Below, piece after piece: positions 25,239 through 34,185 of a stretch of DNA of 64,000 bases. The notes under the pieces are model-generated. The model made no database searches, was not told where the DNA came from, and saw nothing but the letters and a program-made list of their open reading frames with translations. The stretch comes from Rhodococcus sp. KRD162 (GTDB taxonomy: Bacteria > Actinomycetota > Actinomycetes > Mycobacteriales > Mycobacteriaceae). A program made the position numbers and the translations under genes. Each line of letters begins with the position of its first letter. The first letter of the stretch is position 1. The stretch spans positions 1 through 64,000 of the forward strand of contig NZ_JABFAU010000001.1 of assembly GCF_017168335.1 (NCBI RefSeq), in the 5' to 3' direction.

Positions 25239-26521
25239 TGACAGACACGCAGACAGCACCGAGAAGCAAGAACAAGCTCGCGCTGATCGCCGTCGTCGTG
25301 ACCGTGGCGCTCGTCCTCGCGGTCGCCGGCTGGTGGCTGTTCACCAGGGCCGGAACGACCAAGATCACCGCCTACTTCGACAAGTCGATCGGCATCTATT
25401 CCGGCTCGGAGGTGCGCGTGCTTGGCGTCAAGGTCGGTACGGTCGACTCCGTGACGCCGCAAGGCGAAGACGTGGAGGTCGTCCTCCGCGTCGACCGTGG
25501 GGTCGACATTCCTGTGGACGCAAAGGCCGTGCAGGTCACCCCGTCGCTCGTCGCCGACCGCTACGTCCAGGTTTCACCCGCCTACACCGGCGGCGACACC
25601 ATGGCCGACGGCGCGACGATCGGTCGCGATCGCACCGCAACACCCGTCGAGGTCGACGAGCTGTACAAGTCCATCGACGACCTGTCCACCGCCCTCGGTC
25701 CGGACGGCGCGAACAAGGACGGCGCTCTCACAGATCTGGTCAACACCGGTGCAGCCAACCTCGACGGCAACGGTGAAGCGTTGGGCAACAGCATCACCCA
25801 GCTCTCGGCCGCCGGTCGAACGTTGAGTGACTCGCGCACCGACGTGTTCGACACGATCAAGAACCTGCAGACGTTCGTCAGCGCCTTGGCCGTCAACGAT
25901 CAGCAGGTACGCAACTTCAACACCCAGTTGGCCGACCTGACCGGTTTCCTGTCGGGGCAGCGAGAGGACCTCGGAGCTGCACTCCAACAGCTGTCGGTCT
26001 CGCTCGGCGACGTGGCGACGTTCGTCGCGGACAACCGGACCCAACTGACCGATGCCGCGAACGGTCTCACGGTTCCGACGCAGACACTCGCCGACAACCG
26101 CGAGCAGCTGGTGCAAACGCTCACGTTGCTGCCGCTGGCCATCAGCAACCTGGTAAACGCCTACGACGCCGAGTCGGGAACGCTCGCCACGCGCGCCAAT
26201 CTCCAGAACGAGACCCAGGATCCGCTCGGCACCCTGTGTCAGCTCATCGATCTCGGAAAGCTGGTTCCCGGTGATCCGCGCTTCGAAGCACTCGGTGCGC
26301 AGATTCAGCCGATCATCGATCAGTGCTCCAACATCACCACGATGATCCAGGCCCCGATCAAAGACCAGAACCGGATCGTGCTGCCGTTCGGCGTTCTCAC
26401 CAACGACATCGAGCAGAACGTGTCCGTGCCGGGCACCGTGCCTGGCGTCGTCTCGCCCAGGCTCGGAAACAGCTCGATGCCCGGACTGGAGCAGTCGTAC
26501 ATCGGAGGTGGGGGACAGTGA
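25238..26521 (+). CDS. mceD: Mce family protein MceD
   Basis: A 427-residue Mce subunit from ATG 25238 (MTDTQTAPRSKNKLALIAVV), with a membrane span at about residues 14-34. The MCE domain contains SEVRVLGVKVGTVDSVTPQG and VTPSLVADRYVQVSPAYTGG. The needle helices include ALGPDGANKDGALTDLVNTG, characteristic of the MceD branch. The C-terminal domain carries DPLGTLCQLIDLGKLVPGDP and a second Cys in DQCSNITTM. The TGATG junction with mceC and the GTGA overlap with mceE keep translation coupled. Confidence 0.92.
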   Translation: MTDTQTAPRSKNKLALIAVVVTVALVLAVAGWWLFTRAGTTKITAYFDKSIGIYSGSEVRVLGVKVGTVDSVTPQGEDVEVVLRVDRGVDIPVDAKAVQVTPSLVADRYVQVSPAYTGGDTMADGATIGRDRTATPVEVDELYKSIDDLSTALGPDGANKDGALTDLVNTGAANLDGNGEALGNSITQLSAAGRTLSDSRTDVFDTIKNLQTFVSALAVNDQQVRNFNTQLADLTGFLSGQREDLGAALQQLSVSLGDVATFVADNRTQLTDAANGLTVPTQTLADNREQLVQTLTLLPLAISNLVNAYDAESGTLATRANLQNETQDPLGTLCQLIDLGKLVPGDPRFEALGAQIQPIIDQCSNITTMIQAPIKDQNRIVLPFGVLTNDIEQNVSVPGTVPGVVSPRLGNSSMPGLEQSYIGGGGQ

Positions 26522-27816
26522 GAGCCTCTGTGAATCGGAATCGAGCTCGAGTGAAGCGTTCTTTGGTGGTCGGAGCCGGTGCGTGCGTGGTGGCGCTGTC
26601 GGCCGGAGCATGCTCGTCGGCCGGCATCTACGCGATACCGCTGCCCGGCGGTGCCGACGTCGGTGAGAACCCGTTGAACCTGACGGTGCAGTTCGACGAC
26701 GTACTGGACCTCGTCCCGCAGTCGACCGTGAAGGTCGACGGCGTCTCGGTCGGCCGCGTCGACTCGATAACGGTCCCGAACGACGGCTGGACCGCCGACG
26801 TCAACGTCATCTTGAACTCCGATGTCGACCTACCGGCGAACGCCACCGCCTCGGTTCAGCAGACCAACCTGCTCGGCGAGAAGTTCGTACAGCTCTCCGC
26901 GCCGGTGGGAGAACAGGAAACCGGCCGTCTGCAGAACGGTGACACGATCCCTCTCGATCGCACCCGCCATGCCACCGACATCGAGCAGGTCCTCGGTGCC
27001 CTGTCGCTGCTGCTCAACGGTGGCGGTGTCGGTCAGCTCTCGCCGATCGTCAAGGAACTGAGCACGGCGTTCGACGGTCGGGAAGGTAAGACCAAAGAGC
27101 TGTTGCAGCAGGCGAACTCGCTGATCGACGGACTCAATCAGCAGCGTGACGACATCACCCGCGCGATCGACGGTCTCGACACGCTCAGTGGGCGTGTCGC
27201 CACCCAGACCGACAAGATCGATGCCGTGCTCAACGACCTGCCGATTGCTACCGATGTTCTCGAGCAGCAGCGACCGCAGCTGACCGAGATGCTCGGCGCG
27301 CTCGACCGCCTCGGTGCCGTCGGCACCGACGTGATCAATCGATCCAAGGACGATCTGATCGCGGACCTGCGGGCACTGCGTCCGACATTGCAGGCCCTGG
27401 CCGATTCGGCTGACGACGTCGTGACCTCGCTCGCGGTGATCCCGACGTTGCCGTTCGCAGACGGCACCGAGAAGATCATCGAGGGCAACTCGGCCAACCT
27501 CTTCCTGTCGCTGGACCTGTCGATCGGAACGGCACTTCGTAACTTCGGTGTCGGAGAAGGCGATCCGGTGTACATCCAGCCCAAGTACGGCAACACACTC
27601 CCCGTGGTCGACCCGTCCAACCCGTACTACAACGGAAACGGACCGCGTCCGGGTTGGCCGACGATCTCGTTGCTGCCGTTGCCCCCGATCATCCCGTCAC
27701 CGGTTCCCGGTCCGGGAGCACCGAACGCAGGCGCGAACCCTGCGCCTGCACCTGCACCATTCGACCCGTTGGCACCGTTGAATGATCTGCTCGAACAGTT
27801 CGGAGTTGGCCAATGA
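26518..27816 (+). CDS. mceE: Mce family lipoprotein MceE (LprN-type)
   Basis: A 432-residue Mce subunit in the lipoprotein position. GTG 26518 overlaps the mceD stop (GTGA). The N-terminus RNRARVKRSLVVGAGACVVA leads to Ala-Gly-Ala-Cys32, a plausible though not perfect lipobox. The MCE domain has STVKVDGVSVGRVDSITVPN and VQQTNLLGEKFVQLSAP. The needle region follows, then a Pro-rich C-terminus (LPLPPIIPSPVPGPGAPNAG). It overlaps mceF by 4 bases. Lipidation is inferred. Confidence 0.92.
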   Translation: MRASVNRNRARVKRSLVVGAGACVVALSAGACSSAGIYAIPLPGGADVGENPLNLTVQFDDVLDLVPQSTVKVDGVSVGRVDSITVPNDGWTADVNVILNSDVDLPANATASVQQTNLLGEKFVQLSAPVGEQETGRLQNGDTIPLDRTRHATDIEQVLGALSLLLNGGGVGQLSPIVKELSTAFDGREGKTKELLQQANSLIDGLNQQRDDITRAIDGLDTLSGRVATQTDKIDAVLNDLPIATDVLEQQRPQLTEMLGALDRLGAVGTDVINRSKDDLIADLRALRPTLQALADSADDVVTSLAVIPTLPFADGTEKIIEGNSANLFLSLDLSIGTALRNFGVGEGDPVYIQPKYGNTLPVVDPSNPYYNGNGPRPGWPTISLLPLPPIIPSPVPGPGAPNAGANPAPAPAPFDPLAPLNDLLEQFGVGQ

Positions 27817-29060
27817 GATCGAAGCTCGTTCGGTACCAGTTGGTGATATTCGTCGTGATCGCCGTGCTCGGGTTGATCTACGTCGGCGGAAAGTACGTAC
27901 GCCTGGACAACATGCTCGGGTTCGGGCAGTACGACGTGAAGCTCAATCTCGCCGACTCCGGTGGAATCTTCACCAATGCCGAGGTCACGTACCGGGGTGT
28001 GCCGGTAGGCACCGTCGGTGCCTTGCAGTTGACGCAGGACGGCGTTCAGGTGAATCTGAAGCTCGATGACGGCGGTCCGGATATCCCGGCGGACACGGAG
28101 GCCGTCGTCGCGAACAGGTCGGCGATCGGTGAGCAGTACGTCGATCTGCAGCCACGAACCGACCAGGGACCGTTCCTGGTCGACGGCTCCGAGATCGCGG
28201 TGGCCGACACCTCCACACCCGTTCCCGTGGAACAGGTGCTGGCCAACGCGAACACGTTGGTCCGGTCGGTGCCGCTCGACAACCTGACGAAGGTCGTCAA
28301 CGAACTCGGTGTGGCGTTCGACGGCAAGGGCAGCGATCTGCAGTCCCTCGTCGATTCGCTCGGCAACATCTCCGAGGCGGGCAACGAGGCGCTGCCGCAA
28401 ACCCTGGCATTGGTGCGTGATGCCGTGCCGGTGCTGAACACGCAGACCGAGCAGTCGGACCTCATCCGCCAGTTCAGTACGAGCCTGGATCAGGTGACCG
28501 CTCAGCTCAAGTCCAACGATCCCGACATTCGGCGTCTCATCGACACCGGAACCGCTGCAGGCGACCAACTCGGTGGTCTGATCACCGACGCCGGGCCGTC
28601 GTTGACGACCGACATCAACAACCTTGCTCTCGTCGCGGCTCAAGCGGAACCCCGCTATGTCGCTCTGCGGCCGTTCCTGACGTTCCTGCCCGCGCTCGGT
28701 GCCGGTATCTCGACGATCGTGCCGGACGACGGAACCATCCACCAGGGTCTGTTGCTCGAGACCAACAACCCACCGCCGTGCACCATCGGGTACGAGGGTT
28801 CGCAGGCGATCCTCGACGAGGAGAAGCGCAAGAACCCGAACTTCGATCCGACTCGGGAGAACTACCCGCTGAACCTCGACGCGAACTGTGCGACACCGCA
28901 GGGCAGCGTCACGGGCGTTCGTAGCGCGAACCGAATCGTCTTCGCCGATCCGGACGTTCCGCAGCCGTGGGATCTCAAGCCGAAGGTCGATCCCGACAAG
29001 CTCAACCTCAACCCCATCGCCACCCAGTTGGCACCGCTCATCGGCGTCACGCCGAAGTAG
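27813..29060 (+). CDS. mceF: Mce family protein MceF
   Basis: A 415-residue last Mce subunit, starting MRSKLVRYQLVIFVVIAVLG with an N-terminal membrane anchor. The MCE domain has AEVTYRGVPVGTVGALQLTQ and AVVANRSAIGEQYVDLQPRT, and the conserved LLETNNPPPCTIGYEGSQ sits near the C-terminal domain. It ends the overlapping block of eight genes. An 83-base gap separates it from the first Mce-associated gene, with no terminator recognised. Confidence 0.92.
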   Translation: MRSKLVRYQLVIFVVIAVLGLIYVGGKYVRLDNMLGFGQYDVKLNLADSGGIFTNAEVTYRGVPVGTVGALQLTQDGVQVNLKLDDGGPDIPADTEAVVANRSAIGEQYVDLQPRTDQGPFLVDGSEIAVADTSTPVPVEQVLANANTLVRSVPLDNLTKVVNELGVAFDGKGSDLQSLVDSLGNISEAGNEALPQTLALVRDAVPVLNTQTEQSDLIRQFSTSLDQVTAQLKSNDPDIRRLIDTGTAAGDQLGGLITDAGPSLTTDINNLALVAAQAEPRYVALRPFLTFLPALGAGISTIVPDDGTIHQGLLLETNNPPPCTIGYEGSQAILDEEKRKNPNFDPTRENYPLNLDANCATPQGSVTGVRSANRIVFADPDVPQPWDLKPKVDPDKLNLNPIATQLAPLIGVTPK

Positions 29061-29143
29061 CGCCATCGAAAGAACTGCTGCTCAGCACTGTCATCGGGTC
29101 GAGAGCGGTTCGGCCGGATATTACCGAGTAGTAGGGTGAAAGT

Positions 29144-29833
29144 GTGAACTCGAGCACCGAAGCCCTGGAGTCCCCAGCGACTCCAGGGCGCAACAAGACA
29201 GCAAAAATTCTTCTTGCCGTCGTCACGGTGATCGCCGTGGCGGCACTCGCCGCAGCCGTGTTCTTCGGCTACGGCTGGGGCATTGCGTTGTTCGGGCAGA
29301 AGCCCACCGCTGATACCCGCGACGCCGCCCTCACCGGCGCACAGCAGGCTGCGGTCAACCTGAACACGGTCGACGCTGCCGACATCGATCAGTCGTTCGA
29401 CAACATGAAGTCCTCGATCACCGGTGACTTGATGCTCAACGACCTCGAACAGACCCGCTCGGGCATCACCGATCAGGTTCGGCAGTCTGGTGCGAAGAGT
29501 GAGGCCGAGGTTCTGCACGGAGCGTTGACCGAGCTCAGCACGGACGAGCACACTGCTACCGCACTGGTTGTCGTCGCTACGACCACCACCTGGCCCGATC
29601 GTGTGGAGCGAAGCAAGCTCACGATGCGACTGGCCATGGAGGAGGTCGACGGGGTGTGGAAGACCAACAAGGTCGACCCCATCGGATCACGGATCTCACT
29701 CGACAATCCGAACACCAACCCCGTCATTCCGACCGATCCGGGTGCTACCGATCCGAACGCGGCCGACCCGAACGCGGCGGACCCCAGCACGGAAGCCACG
29801 CCGACTCCGCAGCCGGATTCCGGCGGCAACTGA
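29144..29833 (+). CDS. Mce-associated membrane protein (Mas) 1
   Basis: A 229-residue single-span protein. The cytoplasmic N-terminus (~20 residues) is followed by a span at about residues 24-48 (ILLAVVTVIAVAALAAAVFF) and an extracytoplasmic NTF2-like fold region (DAALTGAQQAAVNLNTVDAA to KLTMRLAMEEVDGVWKTNKV). The tail is a DPNAADPNAADP repeat with Pro/Thr. Such Mas proteins follow mce operons throughout actinobacteria and are thought to stabilise the importer. The start is GTG 29144 with AGGGTGA before it. Confidence 0.85.
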   Translation: MNSSTEALESPATPGRNKTAKILLAVVTVIAVAALAAAVFFGYGWGIALFGQKPTADTRDAALTGAQQAAVNLNTVDAADIDQSFDNMKSSITGDLMLNDLEQTRSGITDQVRQSGAKSEAEVLHGALTELSTDEHTATALVVVATTTTWPDRVERSKLTMRLAMEEVDGVWKTNKVDPIGSRISLDNPNTNPVIPTDPGATDPNAADPNAADPSTEATPTPQPDSGGN

Positions 29834-29893
29834 CGTCATCCGGCAGGGCTGTATTCCGTCTGTAGTGAAGTAAGTTTCGAAGGAGTTCTGTTA

Positions 29894-30793
29894 GTGCCTC
29901 CCCAGCGTCGCAAGATCGTTCCCCCCACCACCACCAGTAAGGTGCGCCGCAAGGTGGCAGGTACCGGAAAGTCGGCCGCTTCCACCCCGGATGCGACCGG
30001 CGTCGAAGGATCCGAGTCGACCGAGACGGCAGCGAGCACCCCGGCCGTCGAGAAAGCAGGCGCTGAAAAGTCCGGCGCTGAAAAGTCCGGCGCTGAAAAG
30101 TCTGGCTCTGCGAAGCCCAGCGCGGACAAATCCAGCCCTGCCAAGTCCAGCCCTGCCAAGTCCAGCCCTGCGAAGCCCTCGCTCTCCAAGGCCGGTGCCG
30201 CCGAGACCTCGTCCGACGAGAAGACCGATCCGGTGACCCCAGAGGTCTCCGAGGATTCGGAGACGGTCGAATCACCCGCGGCGTCTTCCGGCGGGTCGAA
30301 GTCGGGGATCGGCTACAAGCACGTGATCATCGTTGCGGTGATCGCTGTTGTACTCGGCGCTTTTGCGACTCTCGCGTGGTTCAAGCCCTTCGCCACGATC
30401 GACAACGAAGCGTGGGTGGATTCCGCGGCCACGCAGGAGGTCACCTCGGCGGCAACCGATGCACTGCAGACGCTCTACACGTACAAGGCCGAGACGATCG
30501 ATTCCGATTTCGACGCGGCTCGCGCGGTGCTCAACCAGTCGATGCTCGACGAGTTCAACTCCACCGCGGATACAACCAAAGCGGCTGTGGTGCAGACGGA
30601 TACGGGCACCGAGGCCATGGTCACCGACATCGGGGTGACCCTGCTACAGGGCGACAAGGCCGAGCTGCTCGCAAACGTGAACATCAGCGCCACGCAGAAC
30701 GGATCCGCGTCGGGAAGCGCCGAGGGCCCCTTGACGGTCAACATGGAGAAGATCGACGGTACGTGGAAGCTGTCCGCCATCGACGACCAGTAA
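29894..30793 (+). CDS. Mce-associated membrane protein (Mas) 2 with repetitive cytoplasmic tail
   Basis: A 299-residue Mas-type protein. Residues 1-140 are a low-complexity Lys/Ser/Ala/Pro/Glu-rich tail including three EKSGA units and three KSSPA units. A membrane span follows (about 146-166, VIIVAVIAVVLGAFATLAWF). The NTF2-like extracytoplasmic domain runs from about residue 170 to the end (AATQEVTSAATDALQTLYTY, GPLTVNMEKIDGTWKLSAID). The start is GTG 29894 with GAAGGAG upstream. It is the last gene of the mce locus, followed by a terminator. The repetitive tail is probably disordered. Confidence 0.82.
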   Translation: MPPQRRKIVPPTTTSKVRRKVAGTGKSAASTPDATGVEGSESTETAASTPAVEKAGAEKSGAEKSGAEKSGSAKPSADKSSPAKSSPAKSSPAKPSLSKAGAAETSSDEKTDPVTPEVSEDSETVESPAASSGGSKSGIGYKHVIIVAVIAVVLGAFATLAWFKPFATIDNEAWVDSAATQEVTSAATDALQTLYTYKAETIDSDFDAARAVLNQSMLDEFNSTADTTKAAVVQTDTGTEAMVTDIGVTLLQGDKAELLANVNISATQNGSASGSAEGPLTVNMEKIDGTWKLSAIDDQ

Positions 30794-30826
30794 TACCGGA
30801 AACGGTTTCGGCCAGCTCTTCGATCA

Positions 30827-30867
30827 GGCCCCGTTCGACGCAGACCACTGCTCGGACGGGGCTTTTT
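30827..30867 (+). terminator. Intrinsic terminator of the mce locus
   Basis: GGCCCCGTTCG pairs with CGGACGGGGC (one T:A-flanked wobble), with a 13-base loop and a following TTTTT at 30863-30867. It ends the twelve-kilobase Mkl-YrbE-Mce-Mas region. Confidence 0.8.
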
Positions 30868-31015
30868 CGTGCGCTTCTCGCCCATCTGTCGCGTGCGTGC
30901 GTGCGAGTTAACATCGCGATTGCGTCCTGGCTTGGGACGAGCCCTGGTTGCTCGGGACAACCATTCGACGCTCGACAGCCAGGGATGGATCCGATGAATA
31001 CGGAGCAAACTGGTC

Positions 31016-33592
31016 ATGACCGACACAACTATCGACTTTTCCGTGCTGGAATCGAGGTCCGGTCGTTCGGGCTTCGCCGAGAACGTGAATCCCGAACTGT
31101 ACCGATTGTTGTCTGCGCTGAATCTCGATCGTGAGTATGTTCGCGGCGACGGGACCGTGCTGTTCGACGCAGTGGGCCGTCGCTATCTCGATTTCGCGGG
31201 GGCATACGGTGCCCTTCCTTTCGGACACGGCCCCACCCCGATCTGGCAGGCAATCAACGATGTTCGCTGCAGCGGGGAGGCCATCTTCGTGCAGCCTTCG
31301 GTGCTGACGGCGGCCGGTGAATTGGCACATGAGTTGGGGCGCATCGCTCCCGGAGGGTTGACCCGAACGACGTTCGTCAACAGTGGTACCGAGGCGACGG
31401 AGGTGGCGCTCAAGATCGCTCGGGCACATACCGGGCGGCTCGGTGTGTTGACCACTGGGAACAGCTTTCACGGCAAGACGCTGGGAGCGCTGTCCGCGAC
31501 CGGAAATATCGAGTATCAAAGCGGATTCGGGGCACCGGTCGAAGGGTTCGATCACATAGTTTTCGGTGATTCCGATGCGCTCGATGCGGCCCTGTCCGCT
31601 GCGCCGGGGCACTACGCGGTGTTCCTGGTCGAGCCGATCCAGGGTGAGGGGGGAGTGGTCTGCCCACCGGACGGTTACCTGCACCGGGTGCGGGAAATCT
31701 GCGACCGGCACGGGGTGCTGTTGGCGTTCGACGAGGTCCAGACCGGGCTCGGCCGGACCGGGCGGATGTTCGCGTGCGAACACGAGGGCGTCGTACCGGA
31801 CATCGTGACTCTCGCGAAGGCACTGGGCGGCGGAATCGTGCCGGTGGGTGCGGTGCTGTGTGCTCCGAAATTGGTGGACGAAGGGTTCGCGCTGCGGCAC
31901 ACCTCGACGTTCGCAGGCAACGCGTTGGCCGCGCGGGTGGGCCTCGCGGTCGTCGACGAACTGACTCGGGACGACTGCGCGGTGGTGACGAACGCAGCGG
32001 TGCTCGGTCGGCAGTTGAAAACAGACCTGACGGCTCTGGCCGAGAAGTATCCGTCGGTGATCACCGATGTTCGCGGGCGCGGCCTGCTGCTCGGGATCGA
32101 GTTCAGCGCGGACCTGAACTTTGTCGGCCGGCAATCGCTGCTGGGTTCCATTGCCGAGCAACGCAATCTGACTGCGGTGATCTGCTCCTATCTCCTCAAC
32201 GTCGAGGGTATCCGAGTGGCTCCGACGCTGTTCGGTACCAGGGTGATTCGCATCGAGCCTCCGCTGACTGTGACGGCAGTGCAGTGCACACGCCTGGTGG
32301 CGGCACTGGATCGGGCGCTCGGGTATGCGGCGATGGGGGACTTGGACGGATTGTTCGGGCACCTGTTGGGGCGGCCGACCGTCGCCACTCCACCTGCGCT
32401 TGCTGCGCTGCGTCCGGGGCGGACCCCCGACATCGACGTTCGACCCTCGGATCGCCGGTTCGCCTTTGTCGCTCACCCTCTGGATCTGGGGTTCTTCGCC
32501 GCGTTCGACCCTGCCCTCGAGGTGTTCGATCATGCCGAGCGACAGGATCTGCTCGAGCGTTTCGCCGCGTCGACGTCCGAGCTCGACCCGGCCTCGTTCG
32601 TCATCGGCAGCGGCCGCGTCATCGGCGGTGGGGAGGCAACTGCTCACGGTGACCTGATCGGCTTGCCCTACACCTCCGAGCAACTGCTGCGATTGCCTGC
32701 CGAACAGGCGTTGCGTGTGGTGGGCGGTGCCGTGGACCTGGCGATCTCCCGCGGTGCCACGGTGGTGGGATTGGGCGGTTATTCGTCGGTGATCACCGGG
32801 AACGGGTTGGGCCTCGGCGTGACAACGCGGCCGATCACGACCGGAAACACCTTCACGGCCGCGGCGAGTCTACGGGCGGTACGACGCGTATGCCGCGAAC
32901 GCGGAATCGATGTCGGCCGGGCTCGGGTGACGATTCTCGGTGCTGCCGGAGCGATCGGCCGGACCATCGGCAGGCAATTGGCCGGCGAGGTCGGCAGCAT
33001 CGCATTGGTCGGCAGGCGGGGCGAGAGCTCGGTGATCGCGCCGAAGCTGTGGGCGGCGGCGCAGGAGATGGTGGCCGGTGCGAGAGCGGGTTCCGGCTCG
33101 GGGGATCTGGCCGGTGCTGTGGCCGCGGTCGATGGCGACATCGATGACCTGATCCGGTCGCGGCACATCGAGTTCTTCACCGATCCTGTTGCTGCGGTAC
33201 GGGATTCGTTGATCGTGATCGCAGCCACGTCGGCACCGCATGCGTTGATCGATCCGACGGATCTGATGGAGGGTGCCATCGTCTGCGATGTTGCGCAGCC
33301 ACCGAACATCGGCCGCGACGTGCGCGGTGAGCGGCCGGATGTGACCGTGTTCGACGGCGGCATCGTTCGGGTGCCGTCGGGTTCGGATTTCGGGTTGACC
33401 TACGGGTTGGCTCCCGGCCTGACATACGCCTGTATGGCCGAGACGATGCTGATCGCGTTGTCGGGCGAGTTCGAGCTCCGCAGTATCGGTACCAGTCTCG
33501 ACGGTGACAGCGTCGAGCGGCTGGGTGAGTTGGCCGATATACATGGGTTCGCGCTCGCCGAGGCGACGCGGTGGCGCGACGGCGGTCGGTAG
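31016..33592 (+). CDS. Fused class-III aminotransferase / acyl-ACP-reductase-like protein
   Basis: An 858-residue two-domain protein. Residues 1-430 are a complete class-III PLP aminotransferase: VNSGTEATEVALKIARAHTG, SFHGKTLGALSATGN, DEVQTG with Asp239, and LAKALGGG with the Schiff-base Lys268. Residues ~480-858 resemble cyanobacterial acyl-ACP reductase: GLGGYSSVI, TTGNTFTA, a Rossmann loop LGAAGAIG (641-648) and YACMAETMLIALSGEFE, whose Cys806 aligns with the acyl-accepting Cys of that enzyme. Acting in sequence the domains could reduce an acyl thioester to an aldehyde and transaminate it to an amine. That activity is inferred. The ATG has GGAG about 10 bases upstream. It stands alone between the mce locus and rpoB. 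Confidence 0.85.
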   Translation: MTDTTIDFSVLESRSGRSGFAENVNPELYRLLSALNLDREYVRGDGTVLFDAVGRRYLDFAGAYGALPFGHGPTPIWQAINDVRCSGEAIFVQPSVLTAAGELAHELGRIAPGGLTRTTFVNSGTEATEVALKIARAHTGRLGVLTTGNSFHGKTLGALSATGNIEYQSGFGAPVEGFDHIVFGDSDALDAALSAAPGHYAVFLVEPIQGEGGVVCPPDGYLHRVREICDRHGVLLAFDEVQTGLGRTGRMFACEHEGVVPDIVTLAKALGGGIVPVGAVLCAPKLVDEGFALRHTSTFAGNALAARVGLAVVDELTRDDCAVVTNAAVLGRQLKTDLTALAEKYPSVITDVRGRGLLLGIEFSADLNFVGRQSLLGSIAEQRNLTAVICSYLLNVEGIRVAPTLFGTRVIRIEPPLTVTAVQCTRLVAALDRALGYAAMGDLDGLFGHLLGRPTVATPPALAALRPGRTPDIDVRPSDRRFAFVAHPLDLGFFAAFDPALEVFDHAERQDLLERFAASTSELDPASFVIGSGRVIGGGEATAHGDLIGLPYTSEQLLRLPAEQALRVVGGAVDLAISRGATVVGLGGYSSVITGNGLGLGVTTRPITTGNTFTAAASLRAVRRVCRERGIDVGRARVTILGAAGAIGRTIGRQLAGEVGSIALVGRRGESSVIAPKLWAAAQEMVAGARAGSGSGDLAGAVAAVDGDIDDLIRSRHIEFFTDPVAAVRDSLIVIAATSAPHALIDPTDLMEGAIVCDVAQPPNIGRDVRGERPDVTVFDGGIVRVPSGSDFGLTYGLAPGLTYACMAETMLIALSGEFELRSIGTSLDGDSVERLGELADIHGFALAEATRWRDGGR

Positions 33593-33596
33593 TCGA

Positions 33597-33637
33597 CCGG
33601 GCCCGGGGTCTGCGGAAGGCAGTGGACCCCGGACCCG
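33597..33637 (+). terminator. Hairpin after the fusion gene
   Basis: CCGGGGTC (33603-33610) pairs with GACCCCGG (33625-33632), and flanking GGGC/ACCCG extends the stem loosely. A GC-rich terminator without a T-tract is likely, beginning 5 bases after the stop codon. Confidence 0.6.
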
Positions 33638-33764
33638 TCCTCGCTGGTGTCGACGGGTCGACATCACCGGTGGGAGGTCGCGAGCGTGTACGACGAATTC
33701 GCTGTACCTCTTGACGAAGGAAGACGCAGGGGTCACTCTTGTCGTGAAGGAGCACCCCCGTGGG

Positions 33765-33784
33765 GACGATCGCATGCGATCGTC
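33765..33784. repeat. 20-bp perfect palindrome upstream of rpoB
   Basis: GACGATCGCATGCGATCGTC is identical on both strands with no spacer. It lies 169 bases before the -35 of the candidate rpoB promoter. It may be a dimeric protein's binding site; with no loop it is a poor RNA hairpin. Confidence 0.75.
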
Positions 33785-33952
33785 TTCCGTCGCTTTCAGG
33801 TCGCCAGCCATCGAGGTCGCCGCAGCTTTTCGTTCGATCCGCAGTTGTCTGTTCGCCCGCAGTGGTCGGATGTGATGTGCATCTGCGCGTTCGACACGCT
33901 GTTGCCGACTCGGCGCGTGATTCGATCTCGGGTGCTACTTTTGATGCCCCCA

Positions 33953-33981
33953 TTGCGCTGTGCGCACATTTGGGGTACCTT
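33953..33981 (+). promoter_or_regulatory. Candidate rpoB promoter
   Basis: TTGCGC (33953-33958), a 17-base spacer and TACCTT (33976-33981) form a reasonable housekeeping promoter. The implied leader to the rpoB TTG is close to 200 bases, a length also described for other actinobacterial rpoBC operons. Confidence 0.5.
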
Positions 33982-34185
33982 TGGACGTTGCGCTGGCTGC
34001 CTCCTGTCCACCTCTCGATCGCTGTTTCCCGAAGCCTCGTTTTCGGGCCGCTGTGATGGGGATTCGGTCTGGTTGCGACCAGCCGAAATTCGCCCCACAT
34101 ATAGCAAACAGATACAGCGGCGGTCGCCATGTCGTTTCGGTTGACAGAACGGCGCGACCCGCGTGAGGTGCTGGAAGGACGCATC

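Larger units (their letters stand above)
33593..34185 (+). other. 593-base non-coding region upstream of rpoB
   Basis: No gene is supported here. It contains a hairpin just after the fusion gene, a 20-bp perfect palindrome, a candidate rpoB promoter and a ~200-base rpoB leader, each listed separately. Short open frames in this stretch lack ribosome-binding sites and family features. Confidence 0.6.
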
